Source of the DNA: Bacillota bacterium
GTDB taxonomy: Bacteria; Bacillota; SHA-98; Ch115; JABLXJ01
Length of the DNA: 33,398 nucleotides
Direction of reading: 5' to 3'
Assembly: GCA_012839815.1 (NCBI GenBank)
Contig: DUMQ01000086.1
Span: forward strand, 1 to 33,398
Shown piece by piece: positions 20,766-27,187 of this stretch (positions are counted from its first letter, which is position 1; each line of letters opens with the position of its first letter). The notes under the pieces are model-generated. The model ran no database searches. It was not told the origin of the DNA and was given only the letters and a program-made list of their open reading frames with translations. The position numbers were made by a program, and so were the translations under genes.

Positions 20766-21510
20766 GCCTCATGAAGTTTCGATTCGCCAGTAGGGATTAC
20801 CTTTACTATCGAAGGTTGACCCCTTGGTTTTGGGGAAGCAAGCTTGGACACTGGTTCCTCCCTCTTCTACAACTTATGCCGAAGAAGGAAGTCCTAATGC
20901 CCAAGTCCCCGCCCCGTCAGTGTTATGGGGAGGGCCATAACAGGTGAGCTTTTGAGAAGGCGGGGCGGGGAAAGGTTAGCCTGTTCTTGGAGTAGTATCG
21001 CCGTAAATATTATATTGGCTTGACTTTATACCAGGATGCTTTCTTATAAGGTAGTATCTATATGCACGCGATTCCAGATAGCATTTCAACTCTTTCCCCA
21101 TTCTGAAGTTCCTGTAAGGAACTGTTGCAATGCTGACAATAGACGACTAGTTTAGGAAGCTTTTGTTCCACCACTTCTTTATAGGCCGCCTCGGAGCCTA
21201 TATCTTAATGCCAGGTATCCTCAAATGCCTTGACCTTGAGCCGCAGAGGTCGTGCCGTTCTTCTCCACAAAAACGACGGTACACATGGCCTTACTGTTGA
21301 TAAGGTTATCGACATATTAGAGTGTTCTTTCTTGAATGCACTCCCTGCTACCCACATTGCGCCCTGGCTAATGGGAGGTTTAGCCTGAACCTCATAATCT
21401 CCTCGTTCACGTCGAAGTAGCCCATAAGCTCCCATATCTGAGTAATGCCACATCTGAGAGTGGCCCATAGCTTGTCTCTTTTATGGAGACGCTTTCCCTT
21501 GCAGAAACAT
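20766..21510. other. Noncoding/eroded region between the recombinase and the ImmA-like gene
   Basis: About 745 bp without a convincing intact gene. It contains the nested inverted repeat at 20907-20970. On the minus strand, 21205-21468 is open for 87 codons with no ribosome binding site and, after one TAA, continues in the same frame for about 48 codons including a CxxC motif (VVYCQHCNSSLQEL). A different minus frame near 21350-21430 also reads protein-like (MGYFDVNEEIMRFRL) and then stops. This mix of frames suggests one or two decayed genes. Confidence 0.45.
20907..20970. repeat. Nested inverted repeats (GC-rich outer, AT-rich inner)
   Basis: Outer perfect 10-bp arms CCCCGCCCCG (20907-20916) and CGGGGCGGGG (20961-20970) enclose a perfect 8-bp hairpin TGTTATGG/CCATAACA (20921-20928 with 20935-20942, 6-base loop). 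It stands out in an AT-rich stretch about 190 bp upstream of the recombinase start. No T-run follows on either strand, so it is not an obvious terminator. Confidence 0.7.
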
Positions 21511-21855
21511 TTAGACTTCTGACAGCATAGCAGCTATCTCCTGTGCAAATTCTTCTGCCCGTTTCTCTGTGCTAGAATAATGAGAATCTATGCTTAAGAT
21601 AGAGGGTTTATTAGGCAAGTCCGAAACCAAGTGATCGACTTCATGGAAAAAGGTCTTGACCTGATCCTCCTTGCTCAGGTTCTTGTTAATAAGTATATGC
21701 TTCCGCCCCCTTCGTGACACATAGATTATACCTTTATCTGTAAATCCAAGATCTTCTATCCGTAGATGCACGTCATACCGTGCCAGTACTTCATCCTGTG
21801 ATAACTCGCAATCAGAAAACAGTTTAAAAAGGTGCTGGAATTTATCTGGACTCAA
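21511..21855 (-). CDS. ImmA/IrrE-family metallopeptidase
   Basis: Protein of 114 residues with the zinc peptidase motif HEVDH (His71-Glu72...His75) and a downstream glutamate in KRAEEFAQEIA that fits the third metal ligand. ImmA-type proteases cleave the repressor of ICEBs1-like elements and phages so that the element can induce. Its start overlaps the end of the repressor gene by four bases, so the two are translated together, exactly the pairing known for ImmR/ImmA. It is short for the family but holds the whole catalytic core. Confidence 0.88.
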   Translation of the reverse strand: MSPDKFQHLFKLFSDCELSQDEVLARYDVHLRIEDLGFTDKGIIYVSRRGRKHILINKNLSKEDQVKTFFHEVDHLVSDLPNKPSILSIDSHYSSTEKRAEEFAQEIAAMLSEV

Positions 21856-22256
21856 CCATCTTCCCGCTCCTCTTCGTCTTCTATAGCCTTTATCACGCGG
21901 ATGATTTTTCGTATATCCTCAGGGGCGATGTCTTTAACTTGACGAGCTAACAGCTGTAAATCCTCACGCTTCTTAAGCTGATTCCAGAATTCCAAGAGCT
22001 CAGGGTCAGCTTCTAGAGCCCCGTCGATCTTAGATGTATCGGGTAAGTGGGGGTAGTCGCTTCGACCAATTAAATAATCAACTGTAACATTGAAATACCC
22101 GGCTAAGGTATCGAGAGTGGTTACATCTGGCATACGCTTACCCGTTTCATATTGAGCGATAGTGGCTGGAGCCACACCTAGATCGCGGGCTAAATCGCGT
22201 TGGGTTATGCCACGGATATGCCTTAGTTCTTTGAGTCTTTCTCCGAGATTACTCAA
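21852..22256 (-). CDS. XRE-family lysogeny repressor (ImmR/CI-like)
   Basis: DNA-binding repressor of 134 residues: N-terminal helix-turn-helix (LGERLKELRHIRGITQRDLARDLGVAP...) with recognition helix APATIAQYETGKR, a connecting region ending in LDTLAGYFNVTVDYLIGR, and an acidic C-terminal part. The start is taken as TTG at 22256, just after GAGGAGGAGGTG. A longer frame to an ATG at 22343 exists, but a perfect TATAAT and the operator palindrome lie inside it, so that segment is the promoter. It is divergent from the Cro-like gene and overlaps the ImmA-like gene. It probably holds the element silent by binding 22293-22317. Confidence 0.88.
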   Translation of the reverse strand: MSNLGERLKELRHIRGITQRDLARDLGVAPATIAQYETGKRMPDVTTLDTLAGYFNVTVDYLIGRSDYPHLPDTSKIDGALEADPELLEFWNQLKKREDLQLLARQVKDIAPEDIRKIIRVIKAIEDEEEREDG

Positions 22257-22278
22257 GGGCACCTCCTCCTCAGAGTCT

Positions 22279-22284
22279 ATTATA
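22279..22284 (-). promoter_or_regulatory. -10 element of the repressor promoter
   Basis: TATAAT on the minus strand, 23 bp before the TTG start of the repressor gene. The -35 region falls inside the palindrome at 22293-22317 and matches consensus weakly (CTTCCA at 17-bp spacing), as expected for an autoregulated promoter. Confidence 0.5.
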
Positions 22285-22292
22285 TCACTAAA

Positions 22293-22317
22293 TGTGAGCG
22301 CTGGAAGCTCGCTCACA
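22293..22317. promoter_or_regulatory. Operator palindrome of the lysogeny switch
   Basis: Perfect 8-bp arms TGTGAGCG (22293-22300) and CGCTCACA (22310-22317) with a 9-bp centre. It lies between the divergent repressor and Cro-like genes and covers the repressor -35 region. A half-site-like TGTGAC recurs at 22362-22367, abutting the -10 of the rightward promoter. Confidence 0.65.
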
Positions 22318-22344
22318 AAAAGACAAATTTTCTTCAAAAACATA

Positions 22345-22373
22345 TTGACAAACTAACGGAATGTGACTATATT
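22345..22373 (+). promoter_or_regulatory. Strong rightward early promoter (sigma-A)
   Basis: Perfect -35 TTGACA (22345-22350), 17-bp spacer and -10 TATATT (22368-22373), about 40 bp before the Cro-like gene. It is the likely main promoter of the whole early operon to the right. Confidence 0.75.
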
Positions 22374-22414
22374 GGAATTGTAGGGTAACACTATGAGAGC
22401 AAGAAGGTGGTAAC

Positions 22415-22678
22415 GTGAAATATAGCCTGACAGAATTAAGAGCACGTAATAAATTGAGTCAAGCAAAATTAGCCAAGTCTCTTGGCGTAGCCCCTTCCAC
22501 AATTGCCCAATATGAAACCGGCAAAAGGGTTCCGAGGCTGGCGAGGGCAAGACAGATAGCGGAGTTTTTTGGTGTTAAGATTGATGATATTATTTTTTGC
22601 CCCTGTGCTCACATAGGGGGAGCAGAATCTTTATCTGCAGCTCACGACTGGATGGGGACTGAGCATCACTACTCATAG
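22415..22678 (+). CDS. Cro-like XRE-family regulator
   Basis: Protein of 87 residues that starts with GTG five bases after AAGGTGG. It is little more than a helix-turn-helix: LTELRARNKLSQAKLAKSLGVAPSTIAQYETGKRVPRL. The recognition helix (APSTIAQYETGKR) differs by only one residue from that of the divergent repressor (APATIAQYETGKR), so both should read the same operator. Position and size fit a Cro-type antirepressor in the rightward early operon. The C-terminal 25 residues have no recognised motif. Confidence 0.82.
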   Translation: MKYSLTELRARNKLSQAKLAKSLGVAPSTIAQYETGKRVPRLARARQIAEFFGVKIDDIIFCPCAHIGGAESLSAAHDWMGTEHHYS

Positions 22679-22733
22679 GTTATCCCAAATGGATCTATTG
22701 ATAAACAATTCATCACACGAAGGGAGGGATAAG

Positions 22734-23276
22734 ATGATGCGATACCGCAAGACCGAGATGGCGAGGGCGATAGACCTTCGTGAAAGGCGCAAACAAGCAG
22801 GTATTTCGACCGAGGAGATGGCAGACATCCTGGGTTGTGCCGACTCTAAGCACGTGTCAGCCATCGAGATCGGAAAATGCGCCATTACCATTACGAAGGC
22901 CGCAAGAGCCGCATACCGGCTCCAGGCTATTACCGTGGAAATCGAGGGTGTTGGCCGTGTGGCGGTGGTCCCCGTCAAGGAAAAAGCCAAGCCCATCGTG
23001 ACAGACCTCCGGCCCGGGGAGGCCGCCTGGATAGCTCTCGAGGAGTATAAAGAGGCAGTTGAAAGCCTGGAACAATTACAAAGGACACTAATAGCTCACG
23101 ATCGTGATCGGCTCATCAAATTATATGAGCAGATCGTGTGTGATCCACAACATGCTGCAGCCCTACTGGCAACGAGCATCGACAAAATCGACCCGACAGT
23201 TGGGGTCGAATCGCGTTTGAACCATGCGCGGAAACTTGCGGCTAAGGGTATTGACATAGACACGGTTGCGGCATGA
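22734..23276 (+). CDS. Phage-type HTH-containing protein of unknown function
   Basis: Protein of 180 residues. The start ATG at 22734 follows GAAGGGAGGGATAAG; an ATG directly after it at 22737 is also possible. The N-terminus has an XRE-like helix-turn-helix (IDLRERRKQAGISTEEMADILGCADSKHVSAIEIGK), followed by a short beta-rich stretch (ITVEIEGVGRVAVVPV) and a helical C-terminal half. I do not recognise a named family. Its place directly after the Cro-like gene suggests a second early regulator. Confidence 0.7.
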   Translation: MMRYRKTEMARAIDLRERRKQAGISTEEMADILGCADSKHVSAIEIGKCAITITKAARAAYRLQAITVEIEGVGRVAVVPVKEKAKPIVTDLRPGEAAWIALEEYKEAVESLEQLQRTLIAHDRDRLIKLYEQIVCDPQHAAALLATSIDKIDPTVGVESRLNHARKLAAKGIDIDTVAA

Positions 23277-23292
23277 GGGGAGCGAGATAAAC

Positions 23293-23487
23293 GTGGACGT
23301 AAATAATGTCAAAGTCATAGTCAAATCAGTTGCGAATGATCCCTCAGCACTGCGTCGAGCCCAAATATGGCTGTTGAAGCGAATTTGGGAAAGGAAGGGG
23401 GGAGAGCAGAGTGGAAGCGGTGAGCATATCGCTAAGACTTCGGAGGCGCGGGATATCGAGCCCACGGTCACAGCGGTTCTACGTTGA
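23293..23487 (+). CDS. Small conserved-looking phage protein, unknown function
   Basis: Frame of 64 residues starting with GTG at 23293 after GGGGAGCGAG, 16 bases after the previous stop. The product (VNNVKVIVKSVANDPSALRRAQIWLLKRIW in part) has a beta strand then a helix. No domain recognised. The next small frame overlaps its end. Confidence 0.5.
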   Translation: MDVNNVKVIVKSVANDPSALRRAQIWLLKRIWERKGGEQSGSGEHIAKTSEARDIEPTVTAVLR

Positions 23488-23620
23488 TCTGAAGTGCTTT
23501 GGGCGGTGGCAAAAGGCGGTCGGCTACGCAGGCCCGGTCTGGGAGTTTCGGCGGGTGCTCAGACTGGCAACTGGCGACACAAGACCGCTGCGGGTGGTAG
23601 GTCCTGATGAAGCGGCGTAA
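23411..23620 (+). CDS. Small basic hypothetical protein
   Basis: Frame of 69 residues starting with GTG at 23411, with GGGGGGAGAG upstream, overlapping the preceding small gene by 77 bases. It is rich in Arg and aromatic residues (RRGISSPRSQRFYVDLKCFGRWQ). No family recognised. The long overlap makes one of the two frames doubtful. Confidence 0.4.
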   Translation: MEAVSISLRLRRRGISSPRSQRFYVDLKCFGRWQKAVGYAGPVWEFRRVLRLATGDTRPLRVVGPDEAA

Positions 23621-23628
23621 ATGGGAAA

Positions 23629-23658
23629 GGGCTGAGGCAAACGCCATTACCTCAGCCC
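23629..23658. other. Perfect 9-bp stem-loop between early genes
   Basis: GGGCTGAGG (23629-23637) and CCTCAGCCC (23650-23658) pair around a 12-base loop. It lies just after the stop at 23620 and about 70 bp before the zinc-ribbon gene. No T-run follows on either strand. It may be an mRNA-processing or attenuating structure. Confidence 0.5.
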
Positions 23659-23728
23659 CTAAAGGAAATCAGCAGAACGAGATCTTCACTTTTAATCTAT
23701 CACGTCAGGCTGAAAGGGTCAAGAGGGG

Positions 23729-24025
23729 GTGAATGACGTGACGGAAGATTTGTTCGAAATCATCCAGGATAACCTCAACGAAAAGGATCCTTTCGAAAGG
23801 CTCCAATACCTGATCGATATCAGAAACTATCTCCGTAACGGCGGAGGCAAGAAGCTCGCTGAGCGAATCACCGACTACATCGAAGATCACGCCCTCGAAG
23901 AAGGCCTCTGCCCGTCATGTGGAGCGGAACTCGAAATCGAGACATGGCATGAGCCACGGCCGTACGGCTCCACGGTGGCCTATGAGGAACTGGCAGAGGC
24001 CCACTGCCCGAATGGGTGCATGTAG
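23729..24025 (+). CDS. Small zinc-ribbon protein
   Basis: Protein of 98 residues with start GTG at 23729 after AGAGGGGG. An N-terminal helical part (VTEDLFEIIQDNLNEKDPFERL) is followed by a zinc-ribbon: CPSCGAEL near residue 62 and a closing CPNGC at the C-terminus. This could bind nucleic acid or a protein partner. It directly precedes a Cas4-like nuclease gene, with which it may be coexpressed. Confidence 0.65.
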   Translation: MNDVTEDLFEIIQDNLNEKDPFERLQYLIDIRNYLRNGGGKKLAERITDYIEDHALEEGLCPSCGAELEIETWHEPRPYGSTVAYEELAEAHCPNGCM

Positions 24026-24050
24026 CAACGACTCCCGGGGAGGAATAGCA

Positions 24051-25079
24051 GTGGCTGTTGAGCAGGCGGTGGCCATCACACAGGGGTTAATAGAGCGCAA
24101 GATGCAGGAAGTCCTTCAGAGCGATTTCGATCCCAGGGAGTTCCGGCTTTCGGAATCCGGGGCCTGCCCGCGAAAGCGGGTGGCCCGGGTTCTTGGGTAT
24201 CCTGCGGAGGAGCCCGACGAAGAAGACGCAGCATACTTCGAGCGCGGGAACATTGTGGAGGCTTGGGTTGTGAGTTTGTATCGTGAGGCGTTCCCACGCA
24301 GGTGCCGGACGCAGGTGGAGGTCAGGACTCCTACGGGAGAAGTCGGACATATAGACCTGTGGTTTCCGGCCGAAAAACGGATAGTGGAAGTAAAGAGTGT
24401 CAGCATCGGCGCGCGGGAGCTTCCCAGGCCGGAGCATGTCGCCCAGGTGCAGGCGTACTTGCATTTCTTCAGAAACAGCAGGGGAGAGCGAAAGGCTGAA
24501 AATGCTGAGATAGTCTACATAAAATGGGGAGCCGGGTTGCAGTCGGAAGTCTTCCCGATCATGTACGATCCCGTGCAGGGTGAGAAAATAGAGCAGGAAC
24601 TCAGAAGGCTGCACGAATACCGTGACCGTGGCGAACTTCCGCCACTGCCCCGTGATGCAAAGCCGGAGGCGTACCCTTGCTCCTGGCGTAACAGAGCAGG
24701 TCAAGTGAAATGCCCGTACTGGTCGATGTGCTGGACCGATGCCAAGAACCTTCCGCCTTTAGATGGTGAGGCGATGGCTGACAAGGTCACAAGGTATGCT
24801 GAGATATGCGAAAAGCTTCGCGCAGCCAAGGCCGTTGTAGATGACCTGGAGGGCGCGAAGAGGCTCCTTGAGCAGTATTTCTCACCCGTGATGGACGCAT
24901 CCGGAGCCGACGCGCTCCGGGCATCGGGCTATCTCTTGAAACGCACGAAGATAGCCGGGCATATCTCATACGACGTCAAGGCTGCGATCGCAGCCGGTGT
25001 CGTTAGCGAGCAGGCCCTGGAGCCGTTCAAGAAAGAGTCCGCAGGCTCATTCCGGTGGAGCCTTAGAAAGGAGAAGTAG
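24051..25079 (+). CDS. PD-(D/E)XK exonuclease with Cas4-like cysteines
   Basis: Protein of 342 residues, start GTG at 24051 seven bases after GGGGAGGA; the frame stays open upstream but without a ribosome binding site. The nuclease core is visible: Asp in EVGHIDLWF and E-x-K in RIVEVKSVS. A cysteine early in the core (GACPRKRVAR) and a C-terminal cluster (YPCSWRN...VKCPYWSMCW) match the arrangement that holds a [4Fe-4S] cluster in Cas4/AddB-type nucleases. Next to the directionality factor and replication genes it is probably a phage recombination exonuclease, not a CRISPR adaptation protein; no Cas1, Cas2 or repeat array is present. The C-terminus is helical and may bind DNA. Confidence 0.8.
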   Translation: MAVEQAVAITQGLIERKMQEVLQSDFDPREFRLSESGACPRKRVARVLGYPAEEPDEEDAAYFERGNIVEAWVVSLYREAFPRRCRTQVEVRTPTGEVGHIDLWFPAEKRIVEVKSVSIGARELPRPEHVAQVQAYLHFFRNSRGERKAENAEIVYIKWGAGLQSEVFPIMYDPVQGEKIEQELRRLHEYRDRGELPPLPRDAKPEAYPCSWRNRAGQVKCPYWSMCWTDAKNLPPLDGEAMADKVTRYAEICEKLRAAKAVVDDLEGAKRLLEQYFSPVMDASGADALRASGYLLKRTKIAGHISYDVKAAIAAGVVSEQALEPFKKESAGSFRWSLRKEK

Positions 25080-25081
25080 CG

Positions 25082-26188
25082 ATGCCTATCAAGGGACTGA
25101 GCGAAGTCAGGAGACTACCACGCATAGGAAAGGTCCGGCTTGGGATCAAAGAGACAAGCCAAAAATCAGGCAACGAATTCCCAAGGCCGGTGGATTACTT
25201 CGTTGTGAACGCTGATCAGACAACATCCGAAGCTGCCGCTGAGGCGTTCCACAGGGTCTATGGCGATAAGCCCCGGGAGCTTGACATCATGTTCCCGGTT
25301 GAGGACCGTGACAAATTCTTTGCGCAGTTCTACCGCAGATACGGAAGTGGGACAGGCCTCCTCTGCAAAGGTGACGGTGAGACTGCGATGGAACTCAACA
25401 GGGAGACCGGGGAAATCCAAGAAATAGAGTGCAATCCGACGGAATGCGAGTGGGTCCAGAAGGGTCATTGCAGGCCCGTCGGCACCTTGCAGTTCCTGCT
25501 GTACAAAGTCCCAGGGCTTGGGGTGTGGCAGATAGACACCTCGAGCTATAACTCCATCATCAACCTCAATTCTGCCATCGATTTCGTTCGCGCGCTCACC
25601 GGTGGCCGTATCGCCATGATCCCCCTCAAGCTTGTGATCCGGCCCAAAGAGGTCCAGGTGGAGGGCAAGAAGAAGACCGTGTACGTCCTTGACCTTGCCC
25701 AGGAAGGGATCAGGCTCCAGGACATCCTGACCGCCTCGAAGGCGCCGCTTTCTCAATTTTTGATCCCGGGTGCGGACTTCAATGAGGTGCCTGACGACCT
25801 GTATCCGGCAAGTTTGATCGATTCGGAGCCGGAGGGCGTAACGCCAAAGCCGGTAGACGAGTGTGAGACTTCAGACCACCCGGCCAAGATTGAGCCCAAG
25901 AGCAAGCCGGAAGTCAAGCCCAAGGCTTCCGCTAGGACAACAAACGGCAGGGCCAAGGCTGGCGGTGACTGGGAGGAACAACCGATCTCCAAAGGCCAAC
26001 GAAATTACATCCTCAAACTCGCCGGGCAATTCTATGGGGACATCCCTGAAAAAGAGAAGATTCAAAAGCTCCTCGAGGAATGGGAGTTCGACCTTGATAC
26101 CGCCACATACAAAGAGGCTGTGGAGCAAATCAACATCATGCAGAACAGCATCAACGCCGACAAAACCAGACAAGAAGCCGCCCAGTAA
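25082..26188 (+). CDS. phiC31 gp3-like recombination directionality factor family protein
   Basis: Protein of 368 residues, ATG two bases after the previous stop, with GAAAGGAGAAG upstream. From memory it resembles the gp3-like family that switches large serine integrases from integration to excision. Shared-looking segments are ELDIMFPVEDRDKFF, the central cysteines CNPTECEWVQKGHC, and VPGLGVWQIDTSSYNSIINL followed by ALTGGRIAMIPLKLVI. A Lys/Pro-rich linker (about 265-295) leads to a helical C-terminal domain starting near ISKGQRNYILKLA. A large serine recombinase lies in the same element, which supports the call. The alternative is a phage ssDNA-metabolism protein of the same fold; many homologues are annotated only as hydrolase or metal-binding protein. 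Confidence 0.65.
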   Translation: MPIKGLSEVRRLPRIGKVRLGIKETSQKSGNEFPRPVDYFVVNADQTTSEAAAEAFHRVYGDKPRELDIMFPVEDRDKFFAQFYRRYGSGTGLLCKGDGETAMELNRETGEIQEIECNPTECEWVQKGHCRPVGTLQFLLYKVPGLGVWQIDTSSYNSIINLNSAIDFVRALTGGRIAMIPLKLVIRPKEVQVEGKKKTVYVLDLAQEGIRLQDILTASKAPLSQFLIPGADFNEVPDDLYPASLIDSEPEGVTPKPVDECETSDHPAKIEPKSKPEVKPKASARTTNGRAKAGGDWEEQPISKGQRNYILKLAGQFYGDIPEKEKIQKLLEEWEFDLDTATYKEAVEQINIMQNSINADKTRQEAAQ

Positions 26189-26350
26189 TCCGGAAAAGAG
26201 GAGTCGCGCATGTCCAAGTCTCTCATTTGACCTGTGTGAGATGTTGAAGGTAGGCTAGACCTGTGGGTCCCGGACCTTAGAATATATGCACGGCATGAAA
26301 CGCAGCTAGTGGTGGAATTGGCGAATCGGGCGCATTGAGGGAGATTAGCG
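26189..26350 (+). other. Gap before the O-like gene with an isolated ribosome binding site
   Basis: 162 bp without a real gene. AAGAGGAG at 26196 precedes an ATG at 26210 that opens only six codons before a stop, which looks like the stump of a lost gene or a leader peptide. A short stretch at 26311-26322 resembles the D-arm start of tRNA-Leu but nothing else of a tRNA follows. Confidence 0.35.
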
Positions 26351-27187
26351 ATGAACTACTTCGAAGAGTTGAACCTGTTTTGGCGATCAGGAATAACCAA
26401 CTACCTCACTCCCAGTGCCAGTTTGCTATACCTGGCCATTTTGGATATAGCGAACGAGCGCTACTGGCCCGAGGTAGTGGTAATTCCATCGACGCTATTA
26501 CAAGGTCGAACCGGGATTGAAGACCCTCAGACCTTCTGGAAAGCGAGAAATAGACTCAAACAAGCAGGGCTTATTGAGTTTATTTCACGTCAAGGAAGCA
26601 GCAGGTGTGGCTATAAAGTGCTTGGGACACAAAACGGGCTCCTCCAGATGGCCAAAAGTACTATAAAAAATCCATGTGGTTTAGATAGTAGTCAGGATAG
26701 TTTTGAAGGTGATTTTGGAGATAGTTTTGAGGATGGTTTTCAAGATAGTACTGGAGGAGAAACTCAAGTAGAAACTCAAGGTGAAACTGGAGGAGAAACT
26801 CAAGTCTTCAATCCCTTGAGCGCCAACGATCTCAGGCCTCCTAAAACAAAACGAAACAAAACAAATAATAGTACTTCTTTACTTCGTAAAGAAGACGCTT
26901 CGCGTGATTCGCCACCTACAAACAAGGACTTGATTATAGAGCTCGTGCAGAGGTACCGGGAGATCCCTGGAGTTACCCCTAGAAAAGGCGATTACGCCTT
27001 CATGGGGCGCATGTATAACAAGCACGGCTATGATGAAGTCGTCATCGCCTTGGACTCTCTGCGCTCAATCATGCAGAGGCAGCATGTGGAGGACCCCATG
27101 GTCTATCTCAACAGCATCCTGCAGCGCCGGCAAAAGGGCAGAATAGAGCTCCCTGAAGCGAGCGAGATATTCGGAGGGGACGCGTGA
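26351..27187 (+). CDS. Phage replication initiator, O/DnaD-like winged-helix protein
   Basis: Protein of 278 residues with an N-terminal winged-helix-like domain (residues 1-95: TNYLTPSASLLYLAILDIAN, then ARNRLKQAGLIEFI), a long acidic low-complexity linker (about 112-160) and a C-terminal helical domain (DLIIELVQRYREIPGV...YLNSILQRRQKG) like the DnaD/O helicase-loading region. The domain layout is that of phage initiators, whose gene often contains the origin. The linker is coded by iteron-like repeats (26684-26803) and followed by an AT-rich tract. ATG at 26351 follows GAGGGAGATTAGCG. The stop TGA overlaps the ATG of the primase-helicase by one base, so initiator and helicase are coupled. 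Confidence 0.7.
   Translation: MNYFEELNLFWRSGITNYLTPSASLLYLAILDIANERYWPEVVVIPSTLLQGRTGIEDPQTFWKARNRLKQAGLIEFISRQGSSRCGYKVLGTQNGLLQMAKSTIKNPCGLDSSQDSFEGDFGDSFEDGFQDSTGGETQVETQGETGGETQVFNPLSANDLRPPKTKRNKTNNSTSLLRKEDASRDSPPTNKDLIIELVQRYREIPGVTPRKGDYAFMGRMYNKHGYDEVVIALDSLRSIMQRQHVEDPMVYLNSILQRRQKGRIELPEASEIFGGDA
26684..26803 (+). repeat. Iteron-like 24-bp repeats inside the O-like gene
   Basis: Two close 24-bp copies beginning GATAGTTTTGA (26696-26719 and 26720-26743) lead into a third, diverged copy (26744-26767). GAAACTCAAG then recurs on a near-24-bp rhythm up to 26803. A short GATAGTAGTCAG copy at 26684 opens the series. The protein encoded is acidic low-complexity linker. Confidence 0.65.
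26841..26894. other. AT-rich tract with 9-bp hairpin, candidate duplex-unwinding part of a phage origin
   Basis: After the iteron-like repeats comes an A-rich tract (26841-26873, repeated AAACAAAACG-like runs) and then a perfect 9-bp stem CTTCTTTAC/GTAAAGAAG (26874-26882 with 26886-26894, 3-base loop). In lambda, iterons inside gene O are followed by such an AT-rich region. Confidence 0.45.

Noticed and set aside
21205-21468. 87-codon minus-strand open frame as an intact gene
   Set aside because: There is no ribosome binding site and the same frame continues after a stop; it fits a decayed gene better.
24051-25079. Cas4 of a CRISPR-Cas system
   Set aside because: No Cas1, Cas2, effector genes or repeat-spacer array occur in the window; its neighbours are phage recombination and replication genes.
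26305-26335. tRNA-Leu-like 5' fragment
   Set aside because: Only about 15 bases resemble the D-arm region; no anticodon arm or T-arm follows, so it is probably chance.
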